A DNA stretch of 64,000 nucleotides from Actinomadura parmotrematis. GTDB lineage: Bacteria; Actinomycetota; Actinomycetes; Streptosporangiales; Streptosporangiaceae. Below the pieces are notes generated by a model. That model saw only the letters and a program-made list of their open reading frames with translations. It had not been told where the DNA came from and did not search any database. Positions 15,773 through 23,171 of the stretch are shown in pieces. A program made the translations under genes and the position numbers. The number at the start of each line of letters is the position of its first letter. Within the stretch, counting starts at the first letter, position 1. Location: the NCBI RefSeq assembly GCF_019458805.1, contig NZ_JAIBOA010000022.1, positions 62,001 to 126,000 on the forward strand. Reading direction: 5' to 3'.

Positions 15773-17407
15773 TCAGCCCATGTGCGGGTAGCCGTACTCG
15801 GTCGGCGGGACGAACGTCTCCTTGATGGAGCGCGGCGACGTCCAGCGCAGCAGGTTCAGCGCCGAGCCGGCCTTGTCGTTGGTGCCGGACGCCCGGCCGC
15901 CGCCGAACGGCTGCTGCCCGACGACGGCGCCGGTCGGCTTGTCGTTGATGTAGAAGTTGCCCGCGGCGAACCGCAGCCGCTCGGCGGTGCGGGCGATCGC
16001 GGCCTGGTCGGTCGCGATGACCGCGCCGGTGAGGGCGTAGTCCGACACCGCCTCCATCTGGTCGAGCATCTCGTCGTAGCGCGCGTCGTCGTAGACCAGG
16101 ACGCCGAGGATCGGGCCGAAGTACTCGGTCCGGAAGATCTCGTTCTCGGGGTCGGTGGAGACGAGGACGGTCGGCCGGACGAAGTAGCCGGTCGAGTCGT
16201 CGTAGGTGCCGCCCGCGACGACCTCGATCGTCGGGTCGGCCTTCGCGCGGTCGAGGGCGGCCTTGTTCTTGGCGAAGGACCGCTCGTCGATGACGGCGCC
16301 CATGAAGTTCGACAGGTCGGTGACGTCGCCCATGGTGAGACCGTCGACCTCGGCGGCGAGCGCGTCCTTCAGCCCGCCCTCCCACAGCGAGCGCGGGACG
16401 TAGGCGCGGGACGCCGCCGAGCACTTCTGCCCTTGGTACTCGAAGGCGCCGCGGACGAGGGCGGTCTTCAGGGCGGCCGGGTCGGCGGACGGGTGCGCGA
16501 CGACGAAGTCCTTGCCGCCGGTCTCGCCGACGAGCCGCGGGTAGGTGCGGTACCGGCCGATGTTCTCCCCGACGGTCTTCCACAGGTGCTGGAAGGTCGG
16601 GGTGGAGCCGGTGAAGTGGATGCCGGCGAGGTCGGGGTGGGTGAGCGCCACGTCCGACACCGCGATGCCGTCGCCGGTGACCAGGTTGATCACGCCGGCG
16701 GGCAGCCCCGCCTCCTCCAGCAGCCGCATGAACAGCACGGCCGACAGCGTCTGCGTCGGGGACGGCTTCCACACGACGACGTTGCCCATGAGGGCGGGCG
16801 CGGTCGGCAGGTTCCCGGCGATGGCGGTGAAGTTGAACGGGGTGATCGCGTAGACGAACCCCTCCAGCGGCCGGTGGTCGGTGCGGTTCCACACGCCCGG
16901 CGAGCTGACCGGCTGCTCGGCGATGACCTGCCGGGCGAAGTGCACGTTGAAGCGCAGGAAGTCGGCGAGCTCGCAGGAGCTGTCGATCTCGGCCTGCTGG
17001 GCGGTCTTGGACTGGCCGAGCATGGTGGCGGCGAGGATCCGCTCGCGCCACGGGCCGGCCAGCAGGTCGGCGGCGCGCAGGAAGACCGCGGCGCGGTCGT
17101 CGAAGGACAGCGCGCGCCAGCCGGGGGCGGCGGCGAGCGCGGCCTCGACGGCGTCGCGGGCGTCGTCCTCGGTGGCGGTGCCGAAGGTGCCGAGCACCTT
17201 GGCGTGCGCGTGCGGCTGCACGACGTCGACCTTGGCGCCGGCGCCGAGGCGGCGGCGGCCGCCGATCGTCATGGGCAGGTCGAGCGGCGCGGCGTCCTGG
17301 AGGGCGGCGAGCGCGTCCTCCAGGCGGGCCCGCTCGGGGCTGCCGGGCGCGTAGCCGCGGACCGGCTCGTTGACCGGTGCGGGCACGGTGGTCACAGCGT
17401 CCATCAA
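15773..17407 (-). CDS. pruA: L-glutamate gamma-semialdehyde (P5C) dehydrogenase
   Basis: A 544-residue aldehyde dehydrogenase (ALDH4 class) that oxidises glutamate semialdehyde to glutamate with NAD+, the second step of proline degradation. Visible motifs: N-terminal FNFTAIAGNLPTAPALMGNVVVWKPSP cofactor region, catalytic Glu in GETGGKDFV, catalytic Cys in GQKCSAASR, and the PFGGGRASGTNDKAG C-terminal motif. It lies seven bases downstream of putB on the same strand, so the two form a transcription unit putB-pruA. Regulated together by the divergent PucR gene by inference. Confidence 0.96.
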   Translation of the reverse strand: MMDAVTTVPAPVNEPVRGYAPGSPERARLEDALAALQDAAPLDLPMTIGGRRRLGAGAKVDVVQPHAHAKVLGTFGTATEDDARDAVEAALAAAPGWRALSFDDRAAVFLRAADLLAGPWRERILAATMLGQSKTAQQAEIDSSCELADFLRFNVHFARQVIAEQPVSSPGVWNRTDHRPLEGFVYAITPFNFTAIAGNLPTAPALMGNVVVWKPSPTQTLSAVLFMRLLEEAGLPAGVINLVTGDGIAVSDVALTHPDLAGIHFTGSTPTFQHLWKTVGENIGRYRTYPRLVGETGGKDFVVAHPSADPAALKTALVRGAFEYQGQKCSAASRAYVPRSLWEGGLKDALAAEVDGLTMGDVTDLSNFMGAVIDERSFAKNKAALDRAKADPTIEVVAGGTYDDSTGYFVRPTVLVSTDPENEIFRTEYFGPILGVLVYDDARYDEMLDQMEAVSDYALTGAVIATDQAAIARTAERLRFAAGNFYINDKPTGAVVGQQPFGGGRASGTNDKAGSALNLLRWTSPRSIKETFVPPTEYGYPHMG

Positions 17408-17414
17408 GGGCCTC

Positions 17415-18338
17415 CTAGCGGTTCAGGAAGGAGCGGAGGAAGAACACGAGGTTGGCGGGGCGCTCGGCGAGGCGGCGCATGAAGTAGCCGTACCAGTCGC
17501 CCCCGTAGGGCACGTAGACGCGCATCGCCTGCCCCTCGGCGGCGAGGCGGCGCTGCTCGGCGGCGCGGATGCCGTACAGCATCTGGAACTCGTAGCCGCC
17601 GGGCTCGCGCCCGTTGCGGTGCGCGAGGTCGAGTGCGATCTCGATGATGCGCGGGTCGTGGCTGCCGACCATCGGGTGGCCGTCGCCCTCCATCAGGATC
17701 CGCAGCGCCCGCACGTACGCCTTGTCGACGTCGTGCCGGGACTGGAAGGCGACCGAGGCGGGCTCGGCGTAGGCGCCCTTCACCAGGCGGACGCGCGAGC
17801 CCTCGCCGGTGAGGTCCTTCAGGTCGCCCTCGGTGCGGCGCAGCATCGCCTGGATCGCGACGCCGGTGCGCGGGAAGTCGCGGCGCAGCTCGGCGAGGAT
17901 GCCGAGGGTGGAGTCCACGGTCGTGTGGTCCTCCATGTCCAGGGTGATCGTCATGCCGAGCCGCTCGGCGGCCGCGGCGATCGCCCGCGCGTTGTCGAGC
18001 GCGATGGCCTCGCCGCCGGGCAGGAACTGGCCGACGGCCGACAGCTTCACCGACGCCTCGGCGTCCTCGGTGAGGCCGTGCTCGGCGAACGCGGCGAACA
18101 GCGCGAGGTAGGCGTCGCGGGTGGCGTCGGCCTGCGCGCGGTCGGTGGTGTCCTCGCCGAGGTGGTCGAGGGTGACCTTCAGGCCGTCGCCGGTGAGCTC
18201 GCGGACCGCGCGGACGGCGGCCTCCAGGTTCTCCCCGGCCACGAACCGGTCGACGACGCCGCGCGTCACCGGCACGGCGGTGATCAGGTCGCGCAGCTTC
18301 TCGCTGCGCGCCGACGCCAGGAGCAGCGCATTGGGCAT
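17415..18338 (-). CDS. putB: Proline dehydrogenase
   Basis: A 307-residue stand-alone FAD-dependent proline dehydrogenase (PRODH), converting proline to P5C; in most actinobacteria it is separate from the P5C dehydrogenase. Family features: LTGDGLKVTLDHLGED, DMEDHTTVDSTLGIL, the GSRVRLVKGAYAEPA active-site block, VGSHDPRIIEIA, YEFQMLYGIR and YVPYGGDWYGYFMRRLAERP at the C-terminus. ATG 18338 has GGGGGAGG seven bases upstream. It heads the operon with pruA. Confidence 0.96.
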   Translation of the reverse strand: MPNALLLASARSEKLRDLITAVPVTRGVVDRFVAGENLEAAVRAVRELTGDGLKVTLDHLGEDTTDRAQADATRDAYLALFAAFAEHGLTEDAEASVKLSAVGQFLPGGEAIALDNARAIAAAAERLGMTITLDMEDHTTVDSTLGILAELRRDFPRTGVAIQAMLRRTEGDLKDLTGEGSRVRLVKGAYAEPASVAFQSRHDVDKAYVRALRILMEGDGHPMVGSHDPRIIEIALDLAHRNGREPGGYEFQMLYGIRAAEQRRLAAEGQAMRVYVPYGGDWYGYFMRRLAERPANLVFFLRSFLNR

Positions 18339-18380
18339 GAGAACCTCCCCCGAACAGTGATACCCCTCCAGGTTAGAAAA

Positions 18381-18402
18381 ACTGTAGCCACCCGGCTACA
18401 GT
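18381..18402. promoter_or_regulatory. Dyad in the put divergent spacer
   Basis: Perfect 9-bp inverted repeat ACTGTAGCC / GGCTACAGT around a 4-base centre, midway between the putB start (18338) and the PucR gene start (18457). Position and symmetry fit an operator for the PucR-type regulator; the T/A-rich stretch beside it may hold the promoter. Confidence 0.5.
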
Positions 18403-18456
18403 CAGATGTCGCTTCACCACCCCGCCTTCTTCATACATCTGTCCAACGGAGGAGCC

Positions 18457-19560
18457 GTGCCCGCCGATCTCCAGTCCCTGGCCGAGGACGCCGCCGACCT
18501 CCTCGGCGCCCCGGCGACGCTGGAGGACCGCGACTTCCACCTCGTCGCCTACGCCGCGCACGGCGACACGATCGACCCGGTGCGGATGGAGTCGATCCTG
18601 CACCGCCGCTCCACCGACGCCGTCCGCAGCCGCTTCGAGCACTACGGGATCGCCCGCGCCACCGGGCCCGTCCGCATCCCCGCCGACCACGCCGCGGGCG
18701 TCCTCGGCCGCCTCTGCCTGCCGGTCCGCTGGAACAACGTCACCTACGGCTACCTGTGGCTGCTGGACGACGAGGAGCGCATCACCCCGGCCCTCGCCGC
18801 CGAGGCGGCGCCGCTCTGCGAGCGCGCGGGCCTCCTCATGGCCCGCCAGGCCCGCGAGCGCGACGACCTCGGCTGGAAGCTCGCCGACCTGCTGTCGTCC
18901 CAGCCCGACGTCCGCGCCGCCGCCGCCGACGAGCTGGCCGAGACGGGCGCGCTGGAACCGCCCCTCGCCGTCGCCGTCCTCCGCGCGCCCGGCCCGGACC
19001 CGCGGCCCCTCAATCCGTGGCTGCTGCCCCGCTCGATCCTGACGGCGGTCTGGGAGGGCGACCACGTCCTGGTCGCCTCCGCCGCGTCACCGCTGCCCGC
19101 CGTGGAGCGCGCCCGGCGCCTCCTGGAGGAGCGCGGCCCGGCCCCGTCCGCCGCGGGCCTGTGCACGCCGGTCACCTCGCTCGCCGCCGTCCGCGAGGGC
19201 TGGCTCCGCGCCCGCGTCGCCGCCCGCGCCGCCGCGCCGGGCGAGACCCGCGACTGGTCGTCCCTCGGCGCCCTCCGCCTGCTCCGCGTGGCCGGCGACG
19301 CCGCCCTCTCCGACGCCGTCCTGTCCCCCGGCATCGCCCGCCTGCTGGCCCACCCCGACCTGGCCGCGACGGCGCGCCTCTACCTGGACCACGCCGGCAG
19401 CGCCCAGGCCACGGCGAGCGCCCTCGCCGTCCACCGCCAGACCCTCTACCACCGCCTGCACCGCATCGAGTCCCTGACCGGCCTCACCCTCACCAACGGC
19501 CAGGACCGCCTCACCCTCCACCTGGCCCTCACCCTCTCCCCCCACCTGAACGGGTCCTGA
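18457..19560 (+). CDS. PucR family regulator, probably of proline catabolism
   Basis: A 367-residue regulator when started at GTG 18457 (GGAGGA four bases upstream); a longer in-frame start at 18406 lacks such a site. The N-terminal part (residues 1-260) is a sensor/GGDEF-like region typical of PucR/CdaR proteins (FEHYGIARATGPVRIPADHA). The C-terminal HTH_30 is near residues 320-360 (HAGSAQATASALAVHRQTLY, then HRLHRIESLTGL). Divergence from putB-pruA matches PutR/PucR activators of proline use in actinobacteria. The ligand is probably proline but unproven. Confidence 0.85.
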   Translation: MPADLQSLAEDAADLLGAPATLEDRDFHLVAYAAHGDTIDPVRMESILHRRSTDAVRSRFEHYGIARATGPVRIPADHAAGVLGRLCLPVRWNNVTYGYLWLLDDEERITPALAAEAAPLCERAGLLMARQARERDDLGWKLADLLSSQPDVRAAAADELAETGALEPPLAVAVLRAPGPDPRPLNPWLLPRSILTAVWEGDHVLVASAASPLPAVERARRLLEERGPAPSAAGLCTPVTSLAAVREGWLRARVAARAAAPGETRDWSSLGALRLLRVAGDAALSDAVLSPGIARLLAHPDLAATARLYLDHAGSAQATASALAVHRQTLYHRLHRIESLTGLTLTNGQDRLTLHLALTLSPHLNGS

Positions 19561-19805
19561 ACGAACCGCCCAGGACAACCAAGCTCGGCCACCACCCCTT
19601 TTCAGCGGGAAAAGCATTTCCACACCCGCCCCCGAAAGCACACGGGCACCATTTACGGACATCCATTGACGAAAGCGTCCGCAATCGAGAAGTGTGCATT
19701 CTTGCATTTACAGCCGACGCGCAATCCTTGAGCATTTCTCTCGCCACCAACGGTCGAGACACCGGATCGACTTTTTCCGGCCGCAGACGGAACGCGGGAG
19801 ATGCC
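19561..19805. other. Upstream region of orphan gene, lower GC
   Basis: A 245-bp stretch, visibly richer in A/T than its surroundings, with no credible gene. It should contain the promoter of the 19806 gene, but I see no confident -10/-35 pair. Confidence 0.4.
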
Positions 19806-20582
19806 ATGGCCCATACGAGCGGTTGTGCGGAAGCGCAAAAACACAAGTGCGTTTGCGGCGGATGCGGCGGCCTGGAACACGGCTGGCGCGGGCATCTGCG
19901 GCTCGCCGTCGCGCCGCCCGCGGACCGTGCGGCCTTCCGAGCCAGGGCCGACGCGGCTTGGTCGACCGCCACCAGGCGGAAGCGGCCCGAACCGAGCGAA
20001 CGCGGCAAGGCTGCGGCCACCGATACCGCCATCGCGGACATCGTCGACTGGCTCGCAGCGAATGGGCGCGCCATCGAGCAGGTCGAAGAGCTGGGCACCG
20101 CCATCGCGGGTGAGGCACCGCCCCTTTTGGCGCCCGAACTCGAAGCGCACGGGCGGACGGCCTGCATGAAGGCCATGACCGATCACTTCTGGTGCGAGCT
20201 GCTCGCCTGCTTCGCACGGGTCCTGAGCGATGTGAAAGAACAGCTCGACCTCGCGCCGGGCCTCGTCGCCAGAGAAATCCTGGCTTCACGCCAGGCTTAC
20301 AAACGTTCCCTTCTGGCGGACACCGTGGCGAGGGCCGCCGTCCACGCGACCTGGGAGGTCGTCCAGCGAGTCTCCTTCGCCGCGCGGCTGGACGATCTCA
20401 TCCGGGCCGTCCGGATACTGGCCGTCCTCATCTGCAAGGCGCCCGAGCACCATGCCGCCGTCGCCCGGAACTGCCTCGATCCGCTGTCCGGCGAAGTGAT
20501 CTCGACCGCCACCCAGGAGAGGCTCATGCAGATCTTCCCCGCCGAATGGCTGCAGGAGACCCGCACCACCCTGGCCTCCTGA
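19806..20582 (+). CDS. Hypothetical protein with N-terminal Cys/His cluster
   Basis: A 258-residue protein I do not recognise. ATG 19806 has GGGAG five bases before it. Residues 3-25 hold a Cys/His-rich motif, H-x3-C-x5-H-x-C-x-C-x2-C-x4-H, which looks like a zinc- or metal-binding knuckle. The remainder is soluble and mostly helical, with AIADIVDWLAANGRAIEQVE, KAMTDHFWCELLACFARVLS and a C-terminal RLMQIFPAEWLQETRTT. No signal peptide or membrane segment. Codon use is noticeably less GC3-rich than in neighbouring genes, a sign of possible recent acquisition. It sits alone next to the 51-bp repeats and the second initiator tRNA. Confidence 0.7.
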   Translation: MAHTSGCAEAQKHKCVCGGCGGLEHGWRGHLRLAVAPPADRAAFRARADAAWSTATRRKRPEPSERGKAAATDTAIADIVDWLAANGRAIEQVEELGTAIAGEAPPLLAPELEAHGRTACMKAMTDHFWCELLACFARVLSDVKEQLDLAPGLVAREILASRQAYKRSLLADTVARAAVHATWEVVQRVSFAARLDDLIRAVRILAVLICKAPEHHAAVARNCLDPLSGEVISTATQERLMQIFPAEWLQETRTTLAS

Positions 20583-20593
20583 CCCCGCCCCAG

Positions 20594-20746
20594 CCCCGCA
20601 CGGGTGAACCTCAGCCGATGAAGTAAAGGTCCGCACAGCCCCGGCCCCGCACGGGTGAACCAAAGCCGGTGAGCAAAGGTCCGCGCGGCCCCCAGCCCCG
20701 CACGGGTGAGCCTCAGCCGATGAAGTAAAGGTCCGCACAGACCCCG
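20594..20746. repeat. 51-bp tandem repeat, three copies (locus B)
   Basis: Copies begin at 20594, 20645 and 20696; the first and third are nearly the same and the middle one matches the first copy of locus A (12517). Starts 12 bases after the stop of the orphan gene. Confidence 0.85.
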
Positions 20747-20755
20747 ACCCCCGCA

Positions 20756-20794
20756 GGGGGTCCGGGGGAAACCCCCGGTCCGGGGGTCTGGGGG
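20756..20794 (+). repeat. Four G5 runs, possible G-quadruplex (locus B)
   Basis: G5 runs at 20756-20760, 20764-20768, 20782-20786 and 20790-20794; a C5 run lies in the middle. Same arrangement as at 12628-12666. Confidence 0.5.
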
Positions 20795-20808
20795 TCGCCC
20801 CCCAGGGG

Positions 20809-20853
20809 AAAAGCAAAGACGCCTGGAAGAAGCCAAAAGCTTCGACCAGGCGT
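20809..20853 (-). terminator. Terminator of initiator tRNA gene B
   Basis: Minus-strand hairpin with the same outer 8-bp stem (20846-20853 with 20819-20826) as copy A but a slightly different inner loop, then a CTTTGCTTTT tail. Confidence 0.75.
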
Positions 20854-20855
20854 AT

Positions 20856-20932
20856 TGGTAGCGGGGGCAGGATTTGAACCTGCGACCTCTGGGTTATGAG
20901 CCCAGCGAGCTACCGAACTGCTCCACCCCGCG
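20856..20932 (-). tRNA. Initiator tRNA-fMet (CAT), copy B
   Basis: Identical over 77 nt to copy A at 12727-12803, including C1-U72 and encoded CCA. Anticodon complement at 20896-20898. About ten bases of 5' flank (to the CGATGTCTCAACTGTATG stretch) are also shared with copy A. Confidence 0.95.
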
Positions 20933-20973
20933 GCGATGTCTCAACTGTATGGGGTGCTCGGGCGTTGCGCAAA

Positions 20974-22035
20974 TCAGGGGGCGGTGCAGGTGGGGAGGCC
21001 GGTCTCGGGCTTGCCGGCGTTGAGGGACTCCAGGGCCTGGCGGGCGTCGTGGAGGGTGTCGGCGCGGACGAGGCGGAGGCCCTTGGGGGCGGCGGGGGCG
21101 GCGTCGGCGCAGTTGTCCTTGGGGGTGAGGAAGATCGTGGCGCCGGCGCGGCGGGCGGCGACCATCTTCTGCTGGATGCCGCCGATGGGGCCGACCTTGC
21201 CCTCGGGGGTGATGGTGCCGGTGCCGGCGATGAAGCGGCCGCCGGTGAGGGACTGCGGGGTGAGCTTGTCGACGATGGCGAGGGAGAACATCAGTCCGGC
21301 GGAGGGGCCGCCGACGTCGCCGACGCTGATGTCGACCTTGAAGGGGAAGCTGTAGCGCTCGCCGAGCACGATGCCGATGACGGCGTGGGCCGGGTCGTCG
21401 TCGGCGGCGACGGTGGTGAGGGTGGCGGTGGCGTCCCTGCCCTCGCGCTGGTACTCGACCTTGACGGTGGTGCCGGGCTTGCGGTCGCCCATGAGGCGGG
21501 TGACCTGCTCGACGCCGGTGACCTCGGTGCCGTCGACGGCGACGACGCGGTCGCCGGGCTTCAGCTTCCCGGCGGCGGGCTTGCCCTGCTGGACGGTGTC
21601 GACGGTGACCTCGGTGCCGACGGCGATGCCGAGCTCCTTCAGGGCGGCGGCCTCGGCGTTCTGCTGGGAGTCCTGCATCTGCCGGGTGTTCTCGGCGTCG
21701 ACCTGCTGCTGCGACTCGTTCTTGGGGAAGAGCGTCTCCTCCGGGACGATCGCGACGTCGTTCTCGATCCAGCCGCGCAGCGCGGTGAACAGGTCGATGC
21801 GGTTGCCGAGCCCGCCCCGGTAGGTGACGGTGGTGAAGTTGAGGTGTCCCTGGTCGGGGTACGTCGGCCGGCCCTCGATCTTGATGAGGGGCTCGTTCCG
21901 GGCGTTGACGCCGAGGGTGTTGCTCGTCGGTCCGGGCATCAGCGCCACGTAGGGCACGGGCAGGAAGGAGCCCACGAGGGCGAACGCCAGGACGAGCACG
22001 CTCGCGAGGGTGAGCGTGACGGTGCGACGGGACAT
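20974..22035 (-). CDS. YlbL-type PDZ / Lon-like serine protease
   Basis: A 353-residue membrane-anchored protease. A single N-terminal membrane segment (TLTLASVLVLAFALVGSFLP), a PDZ domain near residues 130-215 (GKPAAGKLKPGDRVVAVDGT) and a Lon-type proteolytic domain with the catalytic Ser in GGPSAG and the Lys in the following GGIQQKM segment. Homologues (YlbL, M. tuberculosis Rv3194c) are conserved beside the UPF0182 gene, as here. The substrate is unknown. TGA-to-next-gene spacing from moaE is 28 bases. Confidence 0.93.
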   Translation of the reverse strand: MSRRTVTLTLASVLVLAFALVGSFLPVPYVALMPGPTSNTLGVNARNEPLIKIEGRPTYPDQGHLNFTTVTYRGGLGNRIDLFTALRGWIENDVAIVPEETLFPKNESQQQVDAENTRQMQDSQQNAEAAALKELGIAVGTEVTVDTVQQGKPAAGKLKPGDRVVAVDGTEVTGVEQVTRLMGDRKPGTTVKVEYQREGRDATATLTTVAADDDPAHAVIGIVLGERYSFPFKVDISVGDVGGPSAGLMFSLAIVDKLTPQSLTGGRFIAGTGTITPEGKVGPIGGIQQKMVAARRAGATIFLTPKDNCADAAPAAPKGLRLVRADTLHDARQALESLNAGKPETGLPTCTAP

Positions 22036-22063
22036 GGCGGAGACTCTATGCCGAACCGGCGCC

Positions 22064-22489
22064 TCAGCAGGCGCCGACCCACTCGTCCCCGCCGTCGGCG
22101 AACAGCTGGTGCTTCCAGATGGGGACCTGCGCCTTGAGGTCGTCGATGAGGCGGCGGCAGGCGTCGAACGCCTCGCCGCGGTGCGGGCAGGCCGCGGCGA
22201 CGACGACGGCGAGGTCGCCGATCTCCAGGTCGCCGACGCGGTGGACGGCGGCGAGCGCCGTCACCGGGAAGTCGGCGGCGACCTTCTCCATGACGGTCCG
22301 CAGCTCGGCGCCGACGCTCGGGTGGGCGCTGTAGGAGAGCCGCCGGACGGCGCGGGCGTGGTCGGAGTCGCGGACGGTCCCGACGAAGACGGCGGTGCCG
22401 CCCGCGGCCGGGTCGCCGACGGCGGCGAACACCTCGTCCACCGACAGCGGCGTTTCCCTCACATCGGCCAGCCTGATGACGTCGCTCAC
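22064..22489 (-). CDS. moaE: Molybdopterin synthase catalytic subunit
   Basis: A 141-residue MoaE, which transfers sulfur from the MoaD thiocarboxylate to precursor Z to make molybdopterin. Family motifs: GGTAVFVGTVRDSD, the YSAHPSVGAELR segment, HRVGDLEIGD, VVVAAACPHRGEAF and the C-terminal VPIWKHQLFADGGDEWVG with the catalytic Lys. Other moa genes are not in the window. Same strand as the YlbL gene and the PPA1309 gene; probably co-transcribed with YlbL. Confidence 0.95.
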   Translation of the reverse strand: MSDVIRLADVRETPLSVDEVFAAVGDPAAGGTAVFVGTVRDSDHARAVRRLSYSAHPSVGAELRTVMEKVAADFPVTALAAVHRVGDLEIGDLAVVVAAACPHRGEAFDACRRLIDDLKAQVPIWKHQLFADGGDEWVGAC

Positions 22490-22528
22490 AGGCGCAGGTT
22501 ACCCGCCCGGACCCCGGCCCGCCGCGAT

Positions 22529-23053
22529 CTAGGCGACCGGTTCGTCCGGTTCGAGGGTGGCGGCGAGGGCGTCGGCGAGGGCGGGCACGAGCTCGGGGCC
22601 GACGAGGACCTCGTCGTCGGCGTCGTGGCGGCGCAGCCGGAGCGCGGAGTGGCGGACGCCGTCGCGGAGCACGCCGACGACCATGCGGACGTCCTCGCGC
22701 TGGGGGTGCTCGGCGGCCCAGCGGGCGGCCTCCTCCTCGTCGTCGGGGATCTCGTCCTCGACCTCGGGCGGCAGCACGACGCGCTCCATGACGAGGGCGC
22801 AGCCGGCGACCGTGTCCGGCCAGGCGATGCCGGCGAGGGCGTCCTCGACGCCGGCGCCGTCCGGCAGCTCCTCCTGCTCCAGCGCGGCGAGGGTGTCGGT
22901 GCCGGCGTCGAGGCCGAGCTCGGCGGCGAGCTCGGGCTCGGCGGTGAGGAGCTCGCCGCTCCGCACCAGGGCGTAGAGGCGGGGCGGCGCGTCCCAGCCC
23001 TGCTGCGCGGCGTGACGTTCGAGATCGAGGACGACTTCTTCCAGAAGGCTCAC
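22529..23053 (-). CDS. PPA1309 family protein
   Basis: A 174-residue acidic protein of an actinobacteria-specific conserved family. The start is GTG 23053 (SLLEEVVLDLERHAAQQGWD follows); the longer open frame upstream is non-coding in style. Conserved stretches include PPRLYALVRSGELL, IAWPDTVAGCALVMERVVLP and DVRMVVGVLRDGVRHSALRL. No catalytic motif is visible. It is divergent from the UPF0182 gene, the arrangement also found in other actinobacteria as I recall. Function unknown. Confidence 0.88.
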   Translation of the reverse strand: MSLLEEVVLDLERHAAQQGWDAPPRLYALVRSGELLTAEPELAAELGLDAGTDTLAALEQEELPDGAGVEDALAGIAWPDTVAGCALVMERVVLPPEVEDEIPDDEEEAARWAAEHPQREDVRMVVGVLRDGVRHSALRLRRHDADDEVLVGPELVPALADALAATLEPDEPVA

Positions 23054-23171
23054 GGGTCCATCTTCCCCGCTGCCGTCCCGGGAGGATGCGGGAACCCCTG
23101 CGCAAGTCGATAAGTTGCTACCAGTGCACCGGCGCGCGCCGGTGGCGCGACCCTGAACGGAGGGGCCCTCC

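Noticed and set aside
17370..19805. Very long forward frame covering the put genes and running into the orphan
   Set aside because: Antisense shadow of putB and out-of-frame shadow of the PucR gene; only the part from ATG 19806 has real coding character.
20286..20816. Open minus-strand frame of 176 residues with repeats VRTFTSSAE...HPCGAG
   Set aside because: It arises because the 51-bp tandem repeat has a period divisible by three and it overlaps the orphan gene and tRNA terminator; no ribosome site or codon bias.
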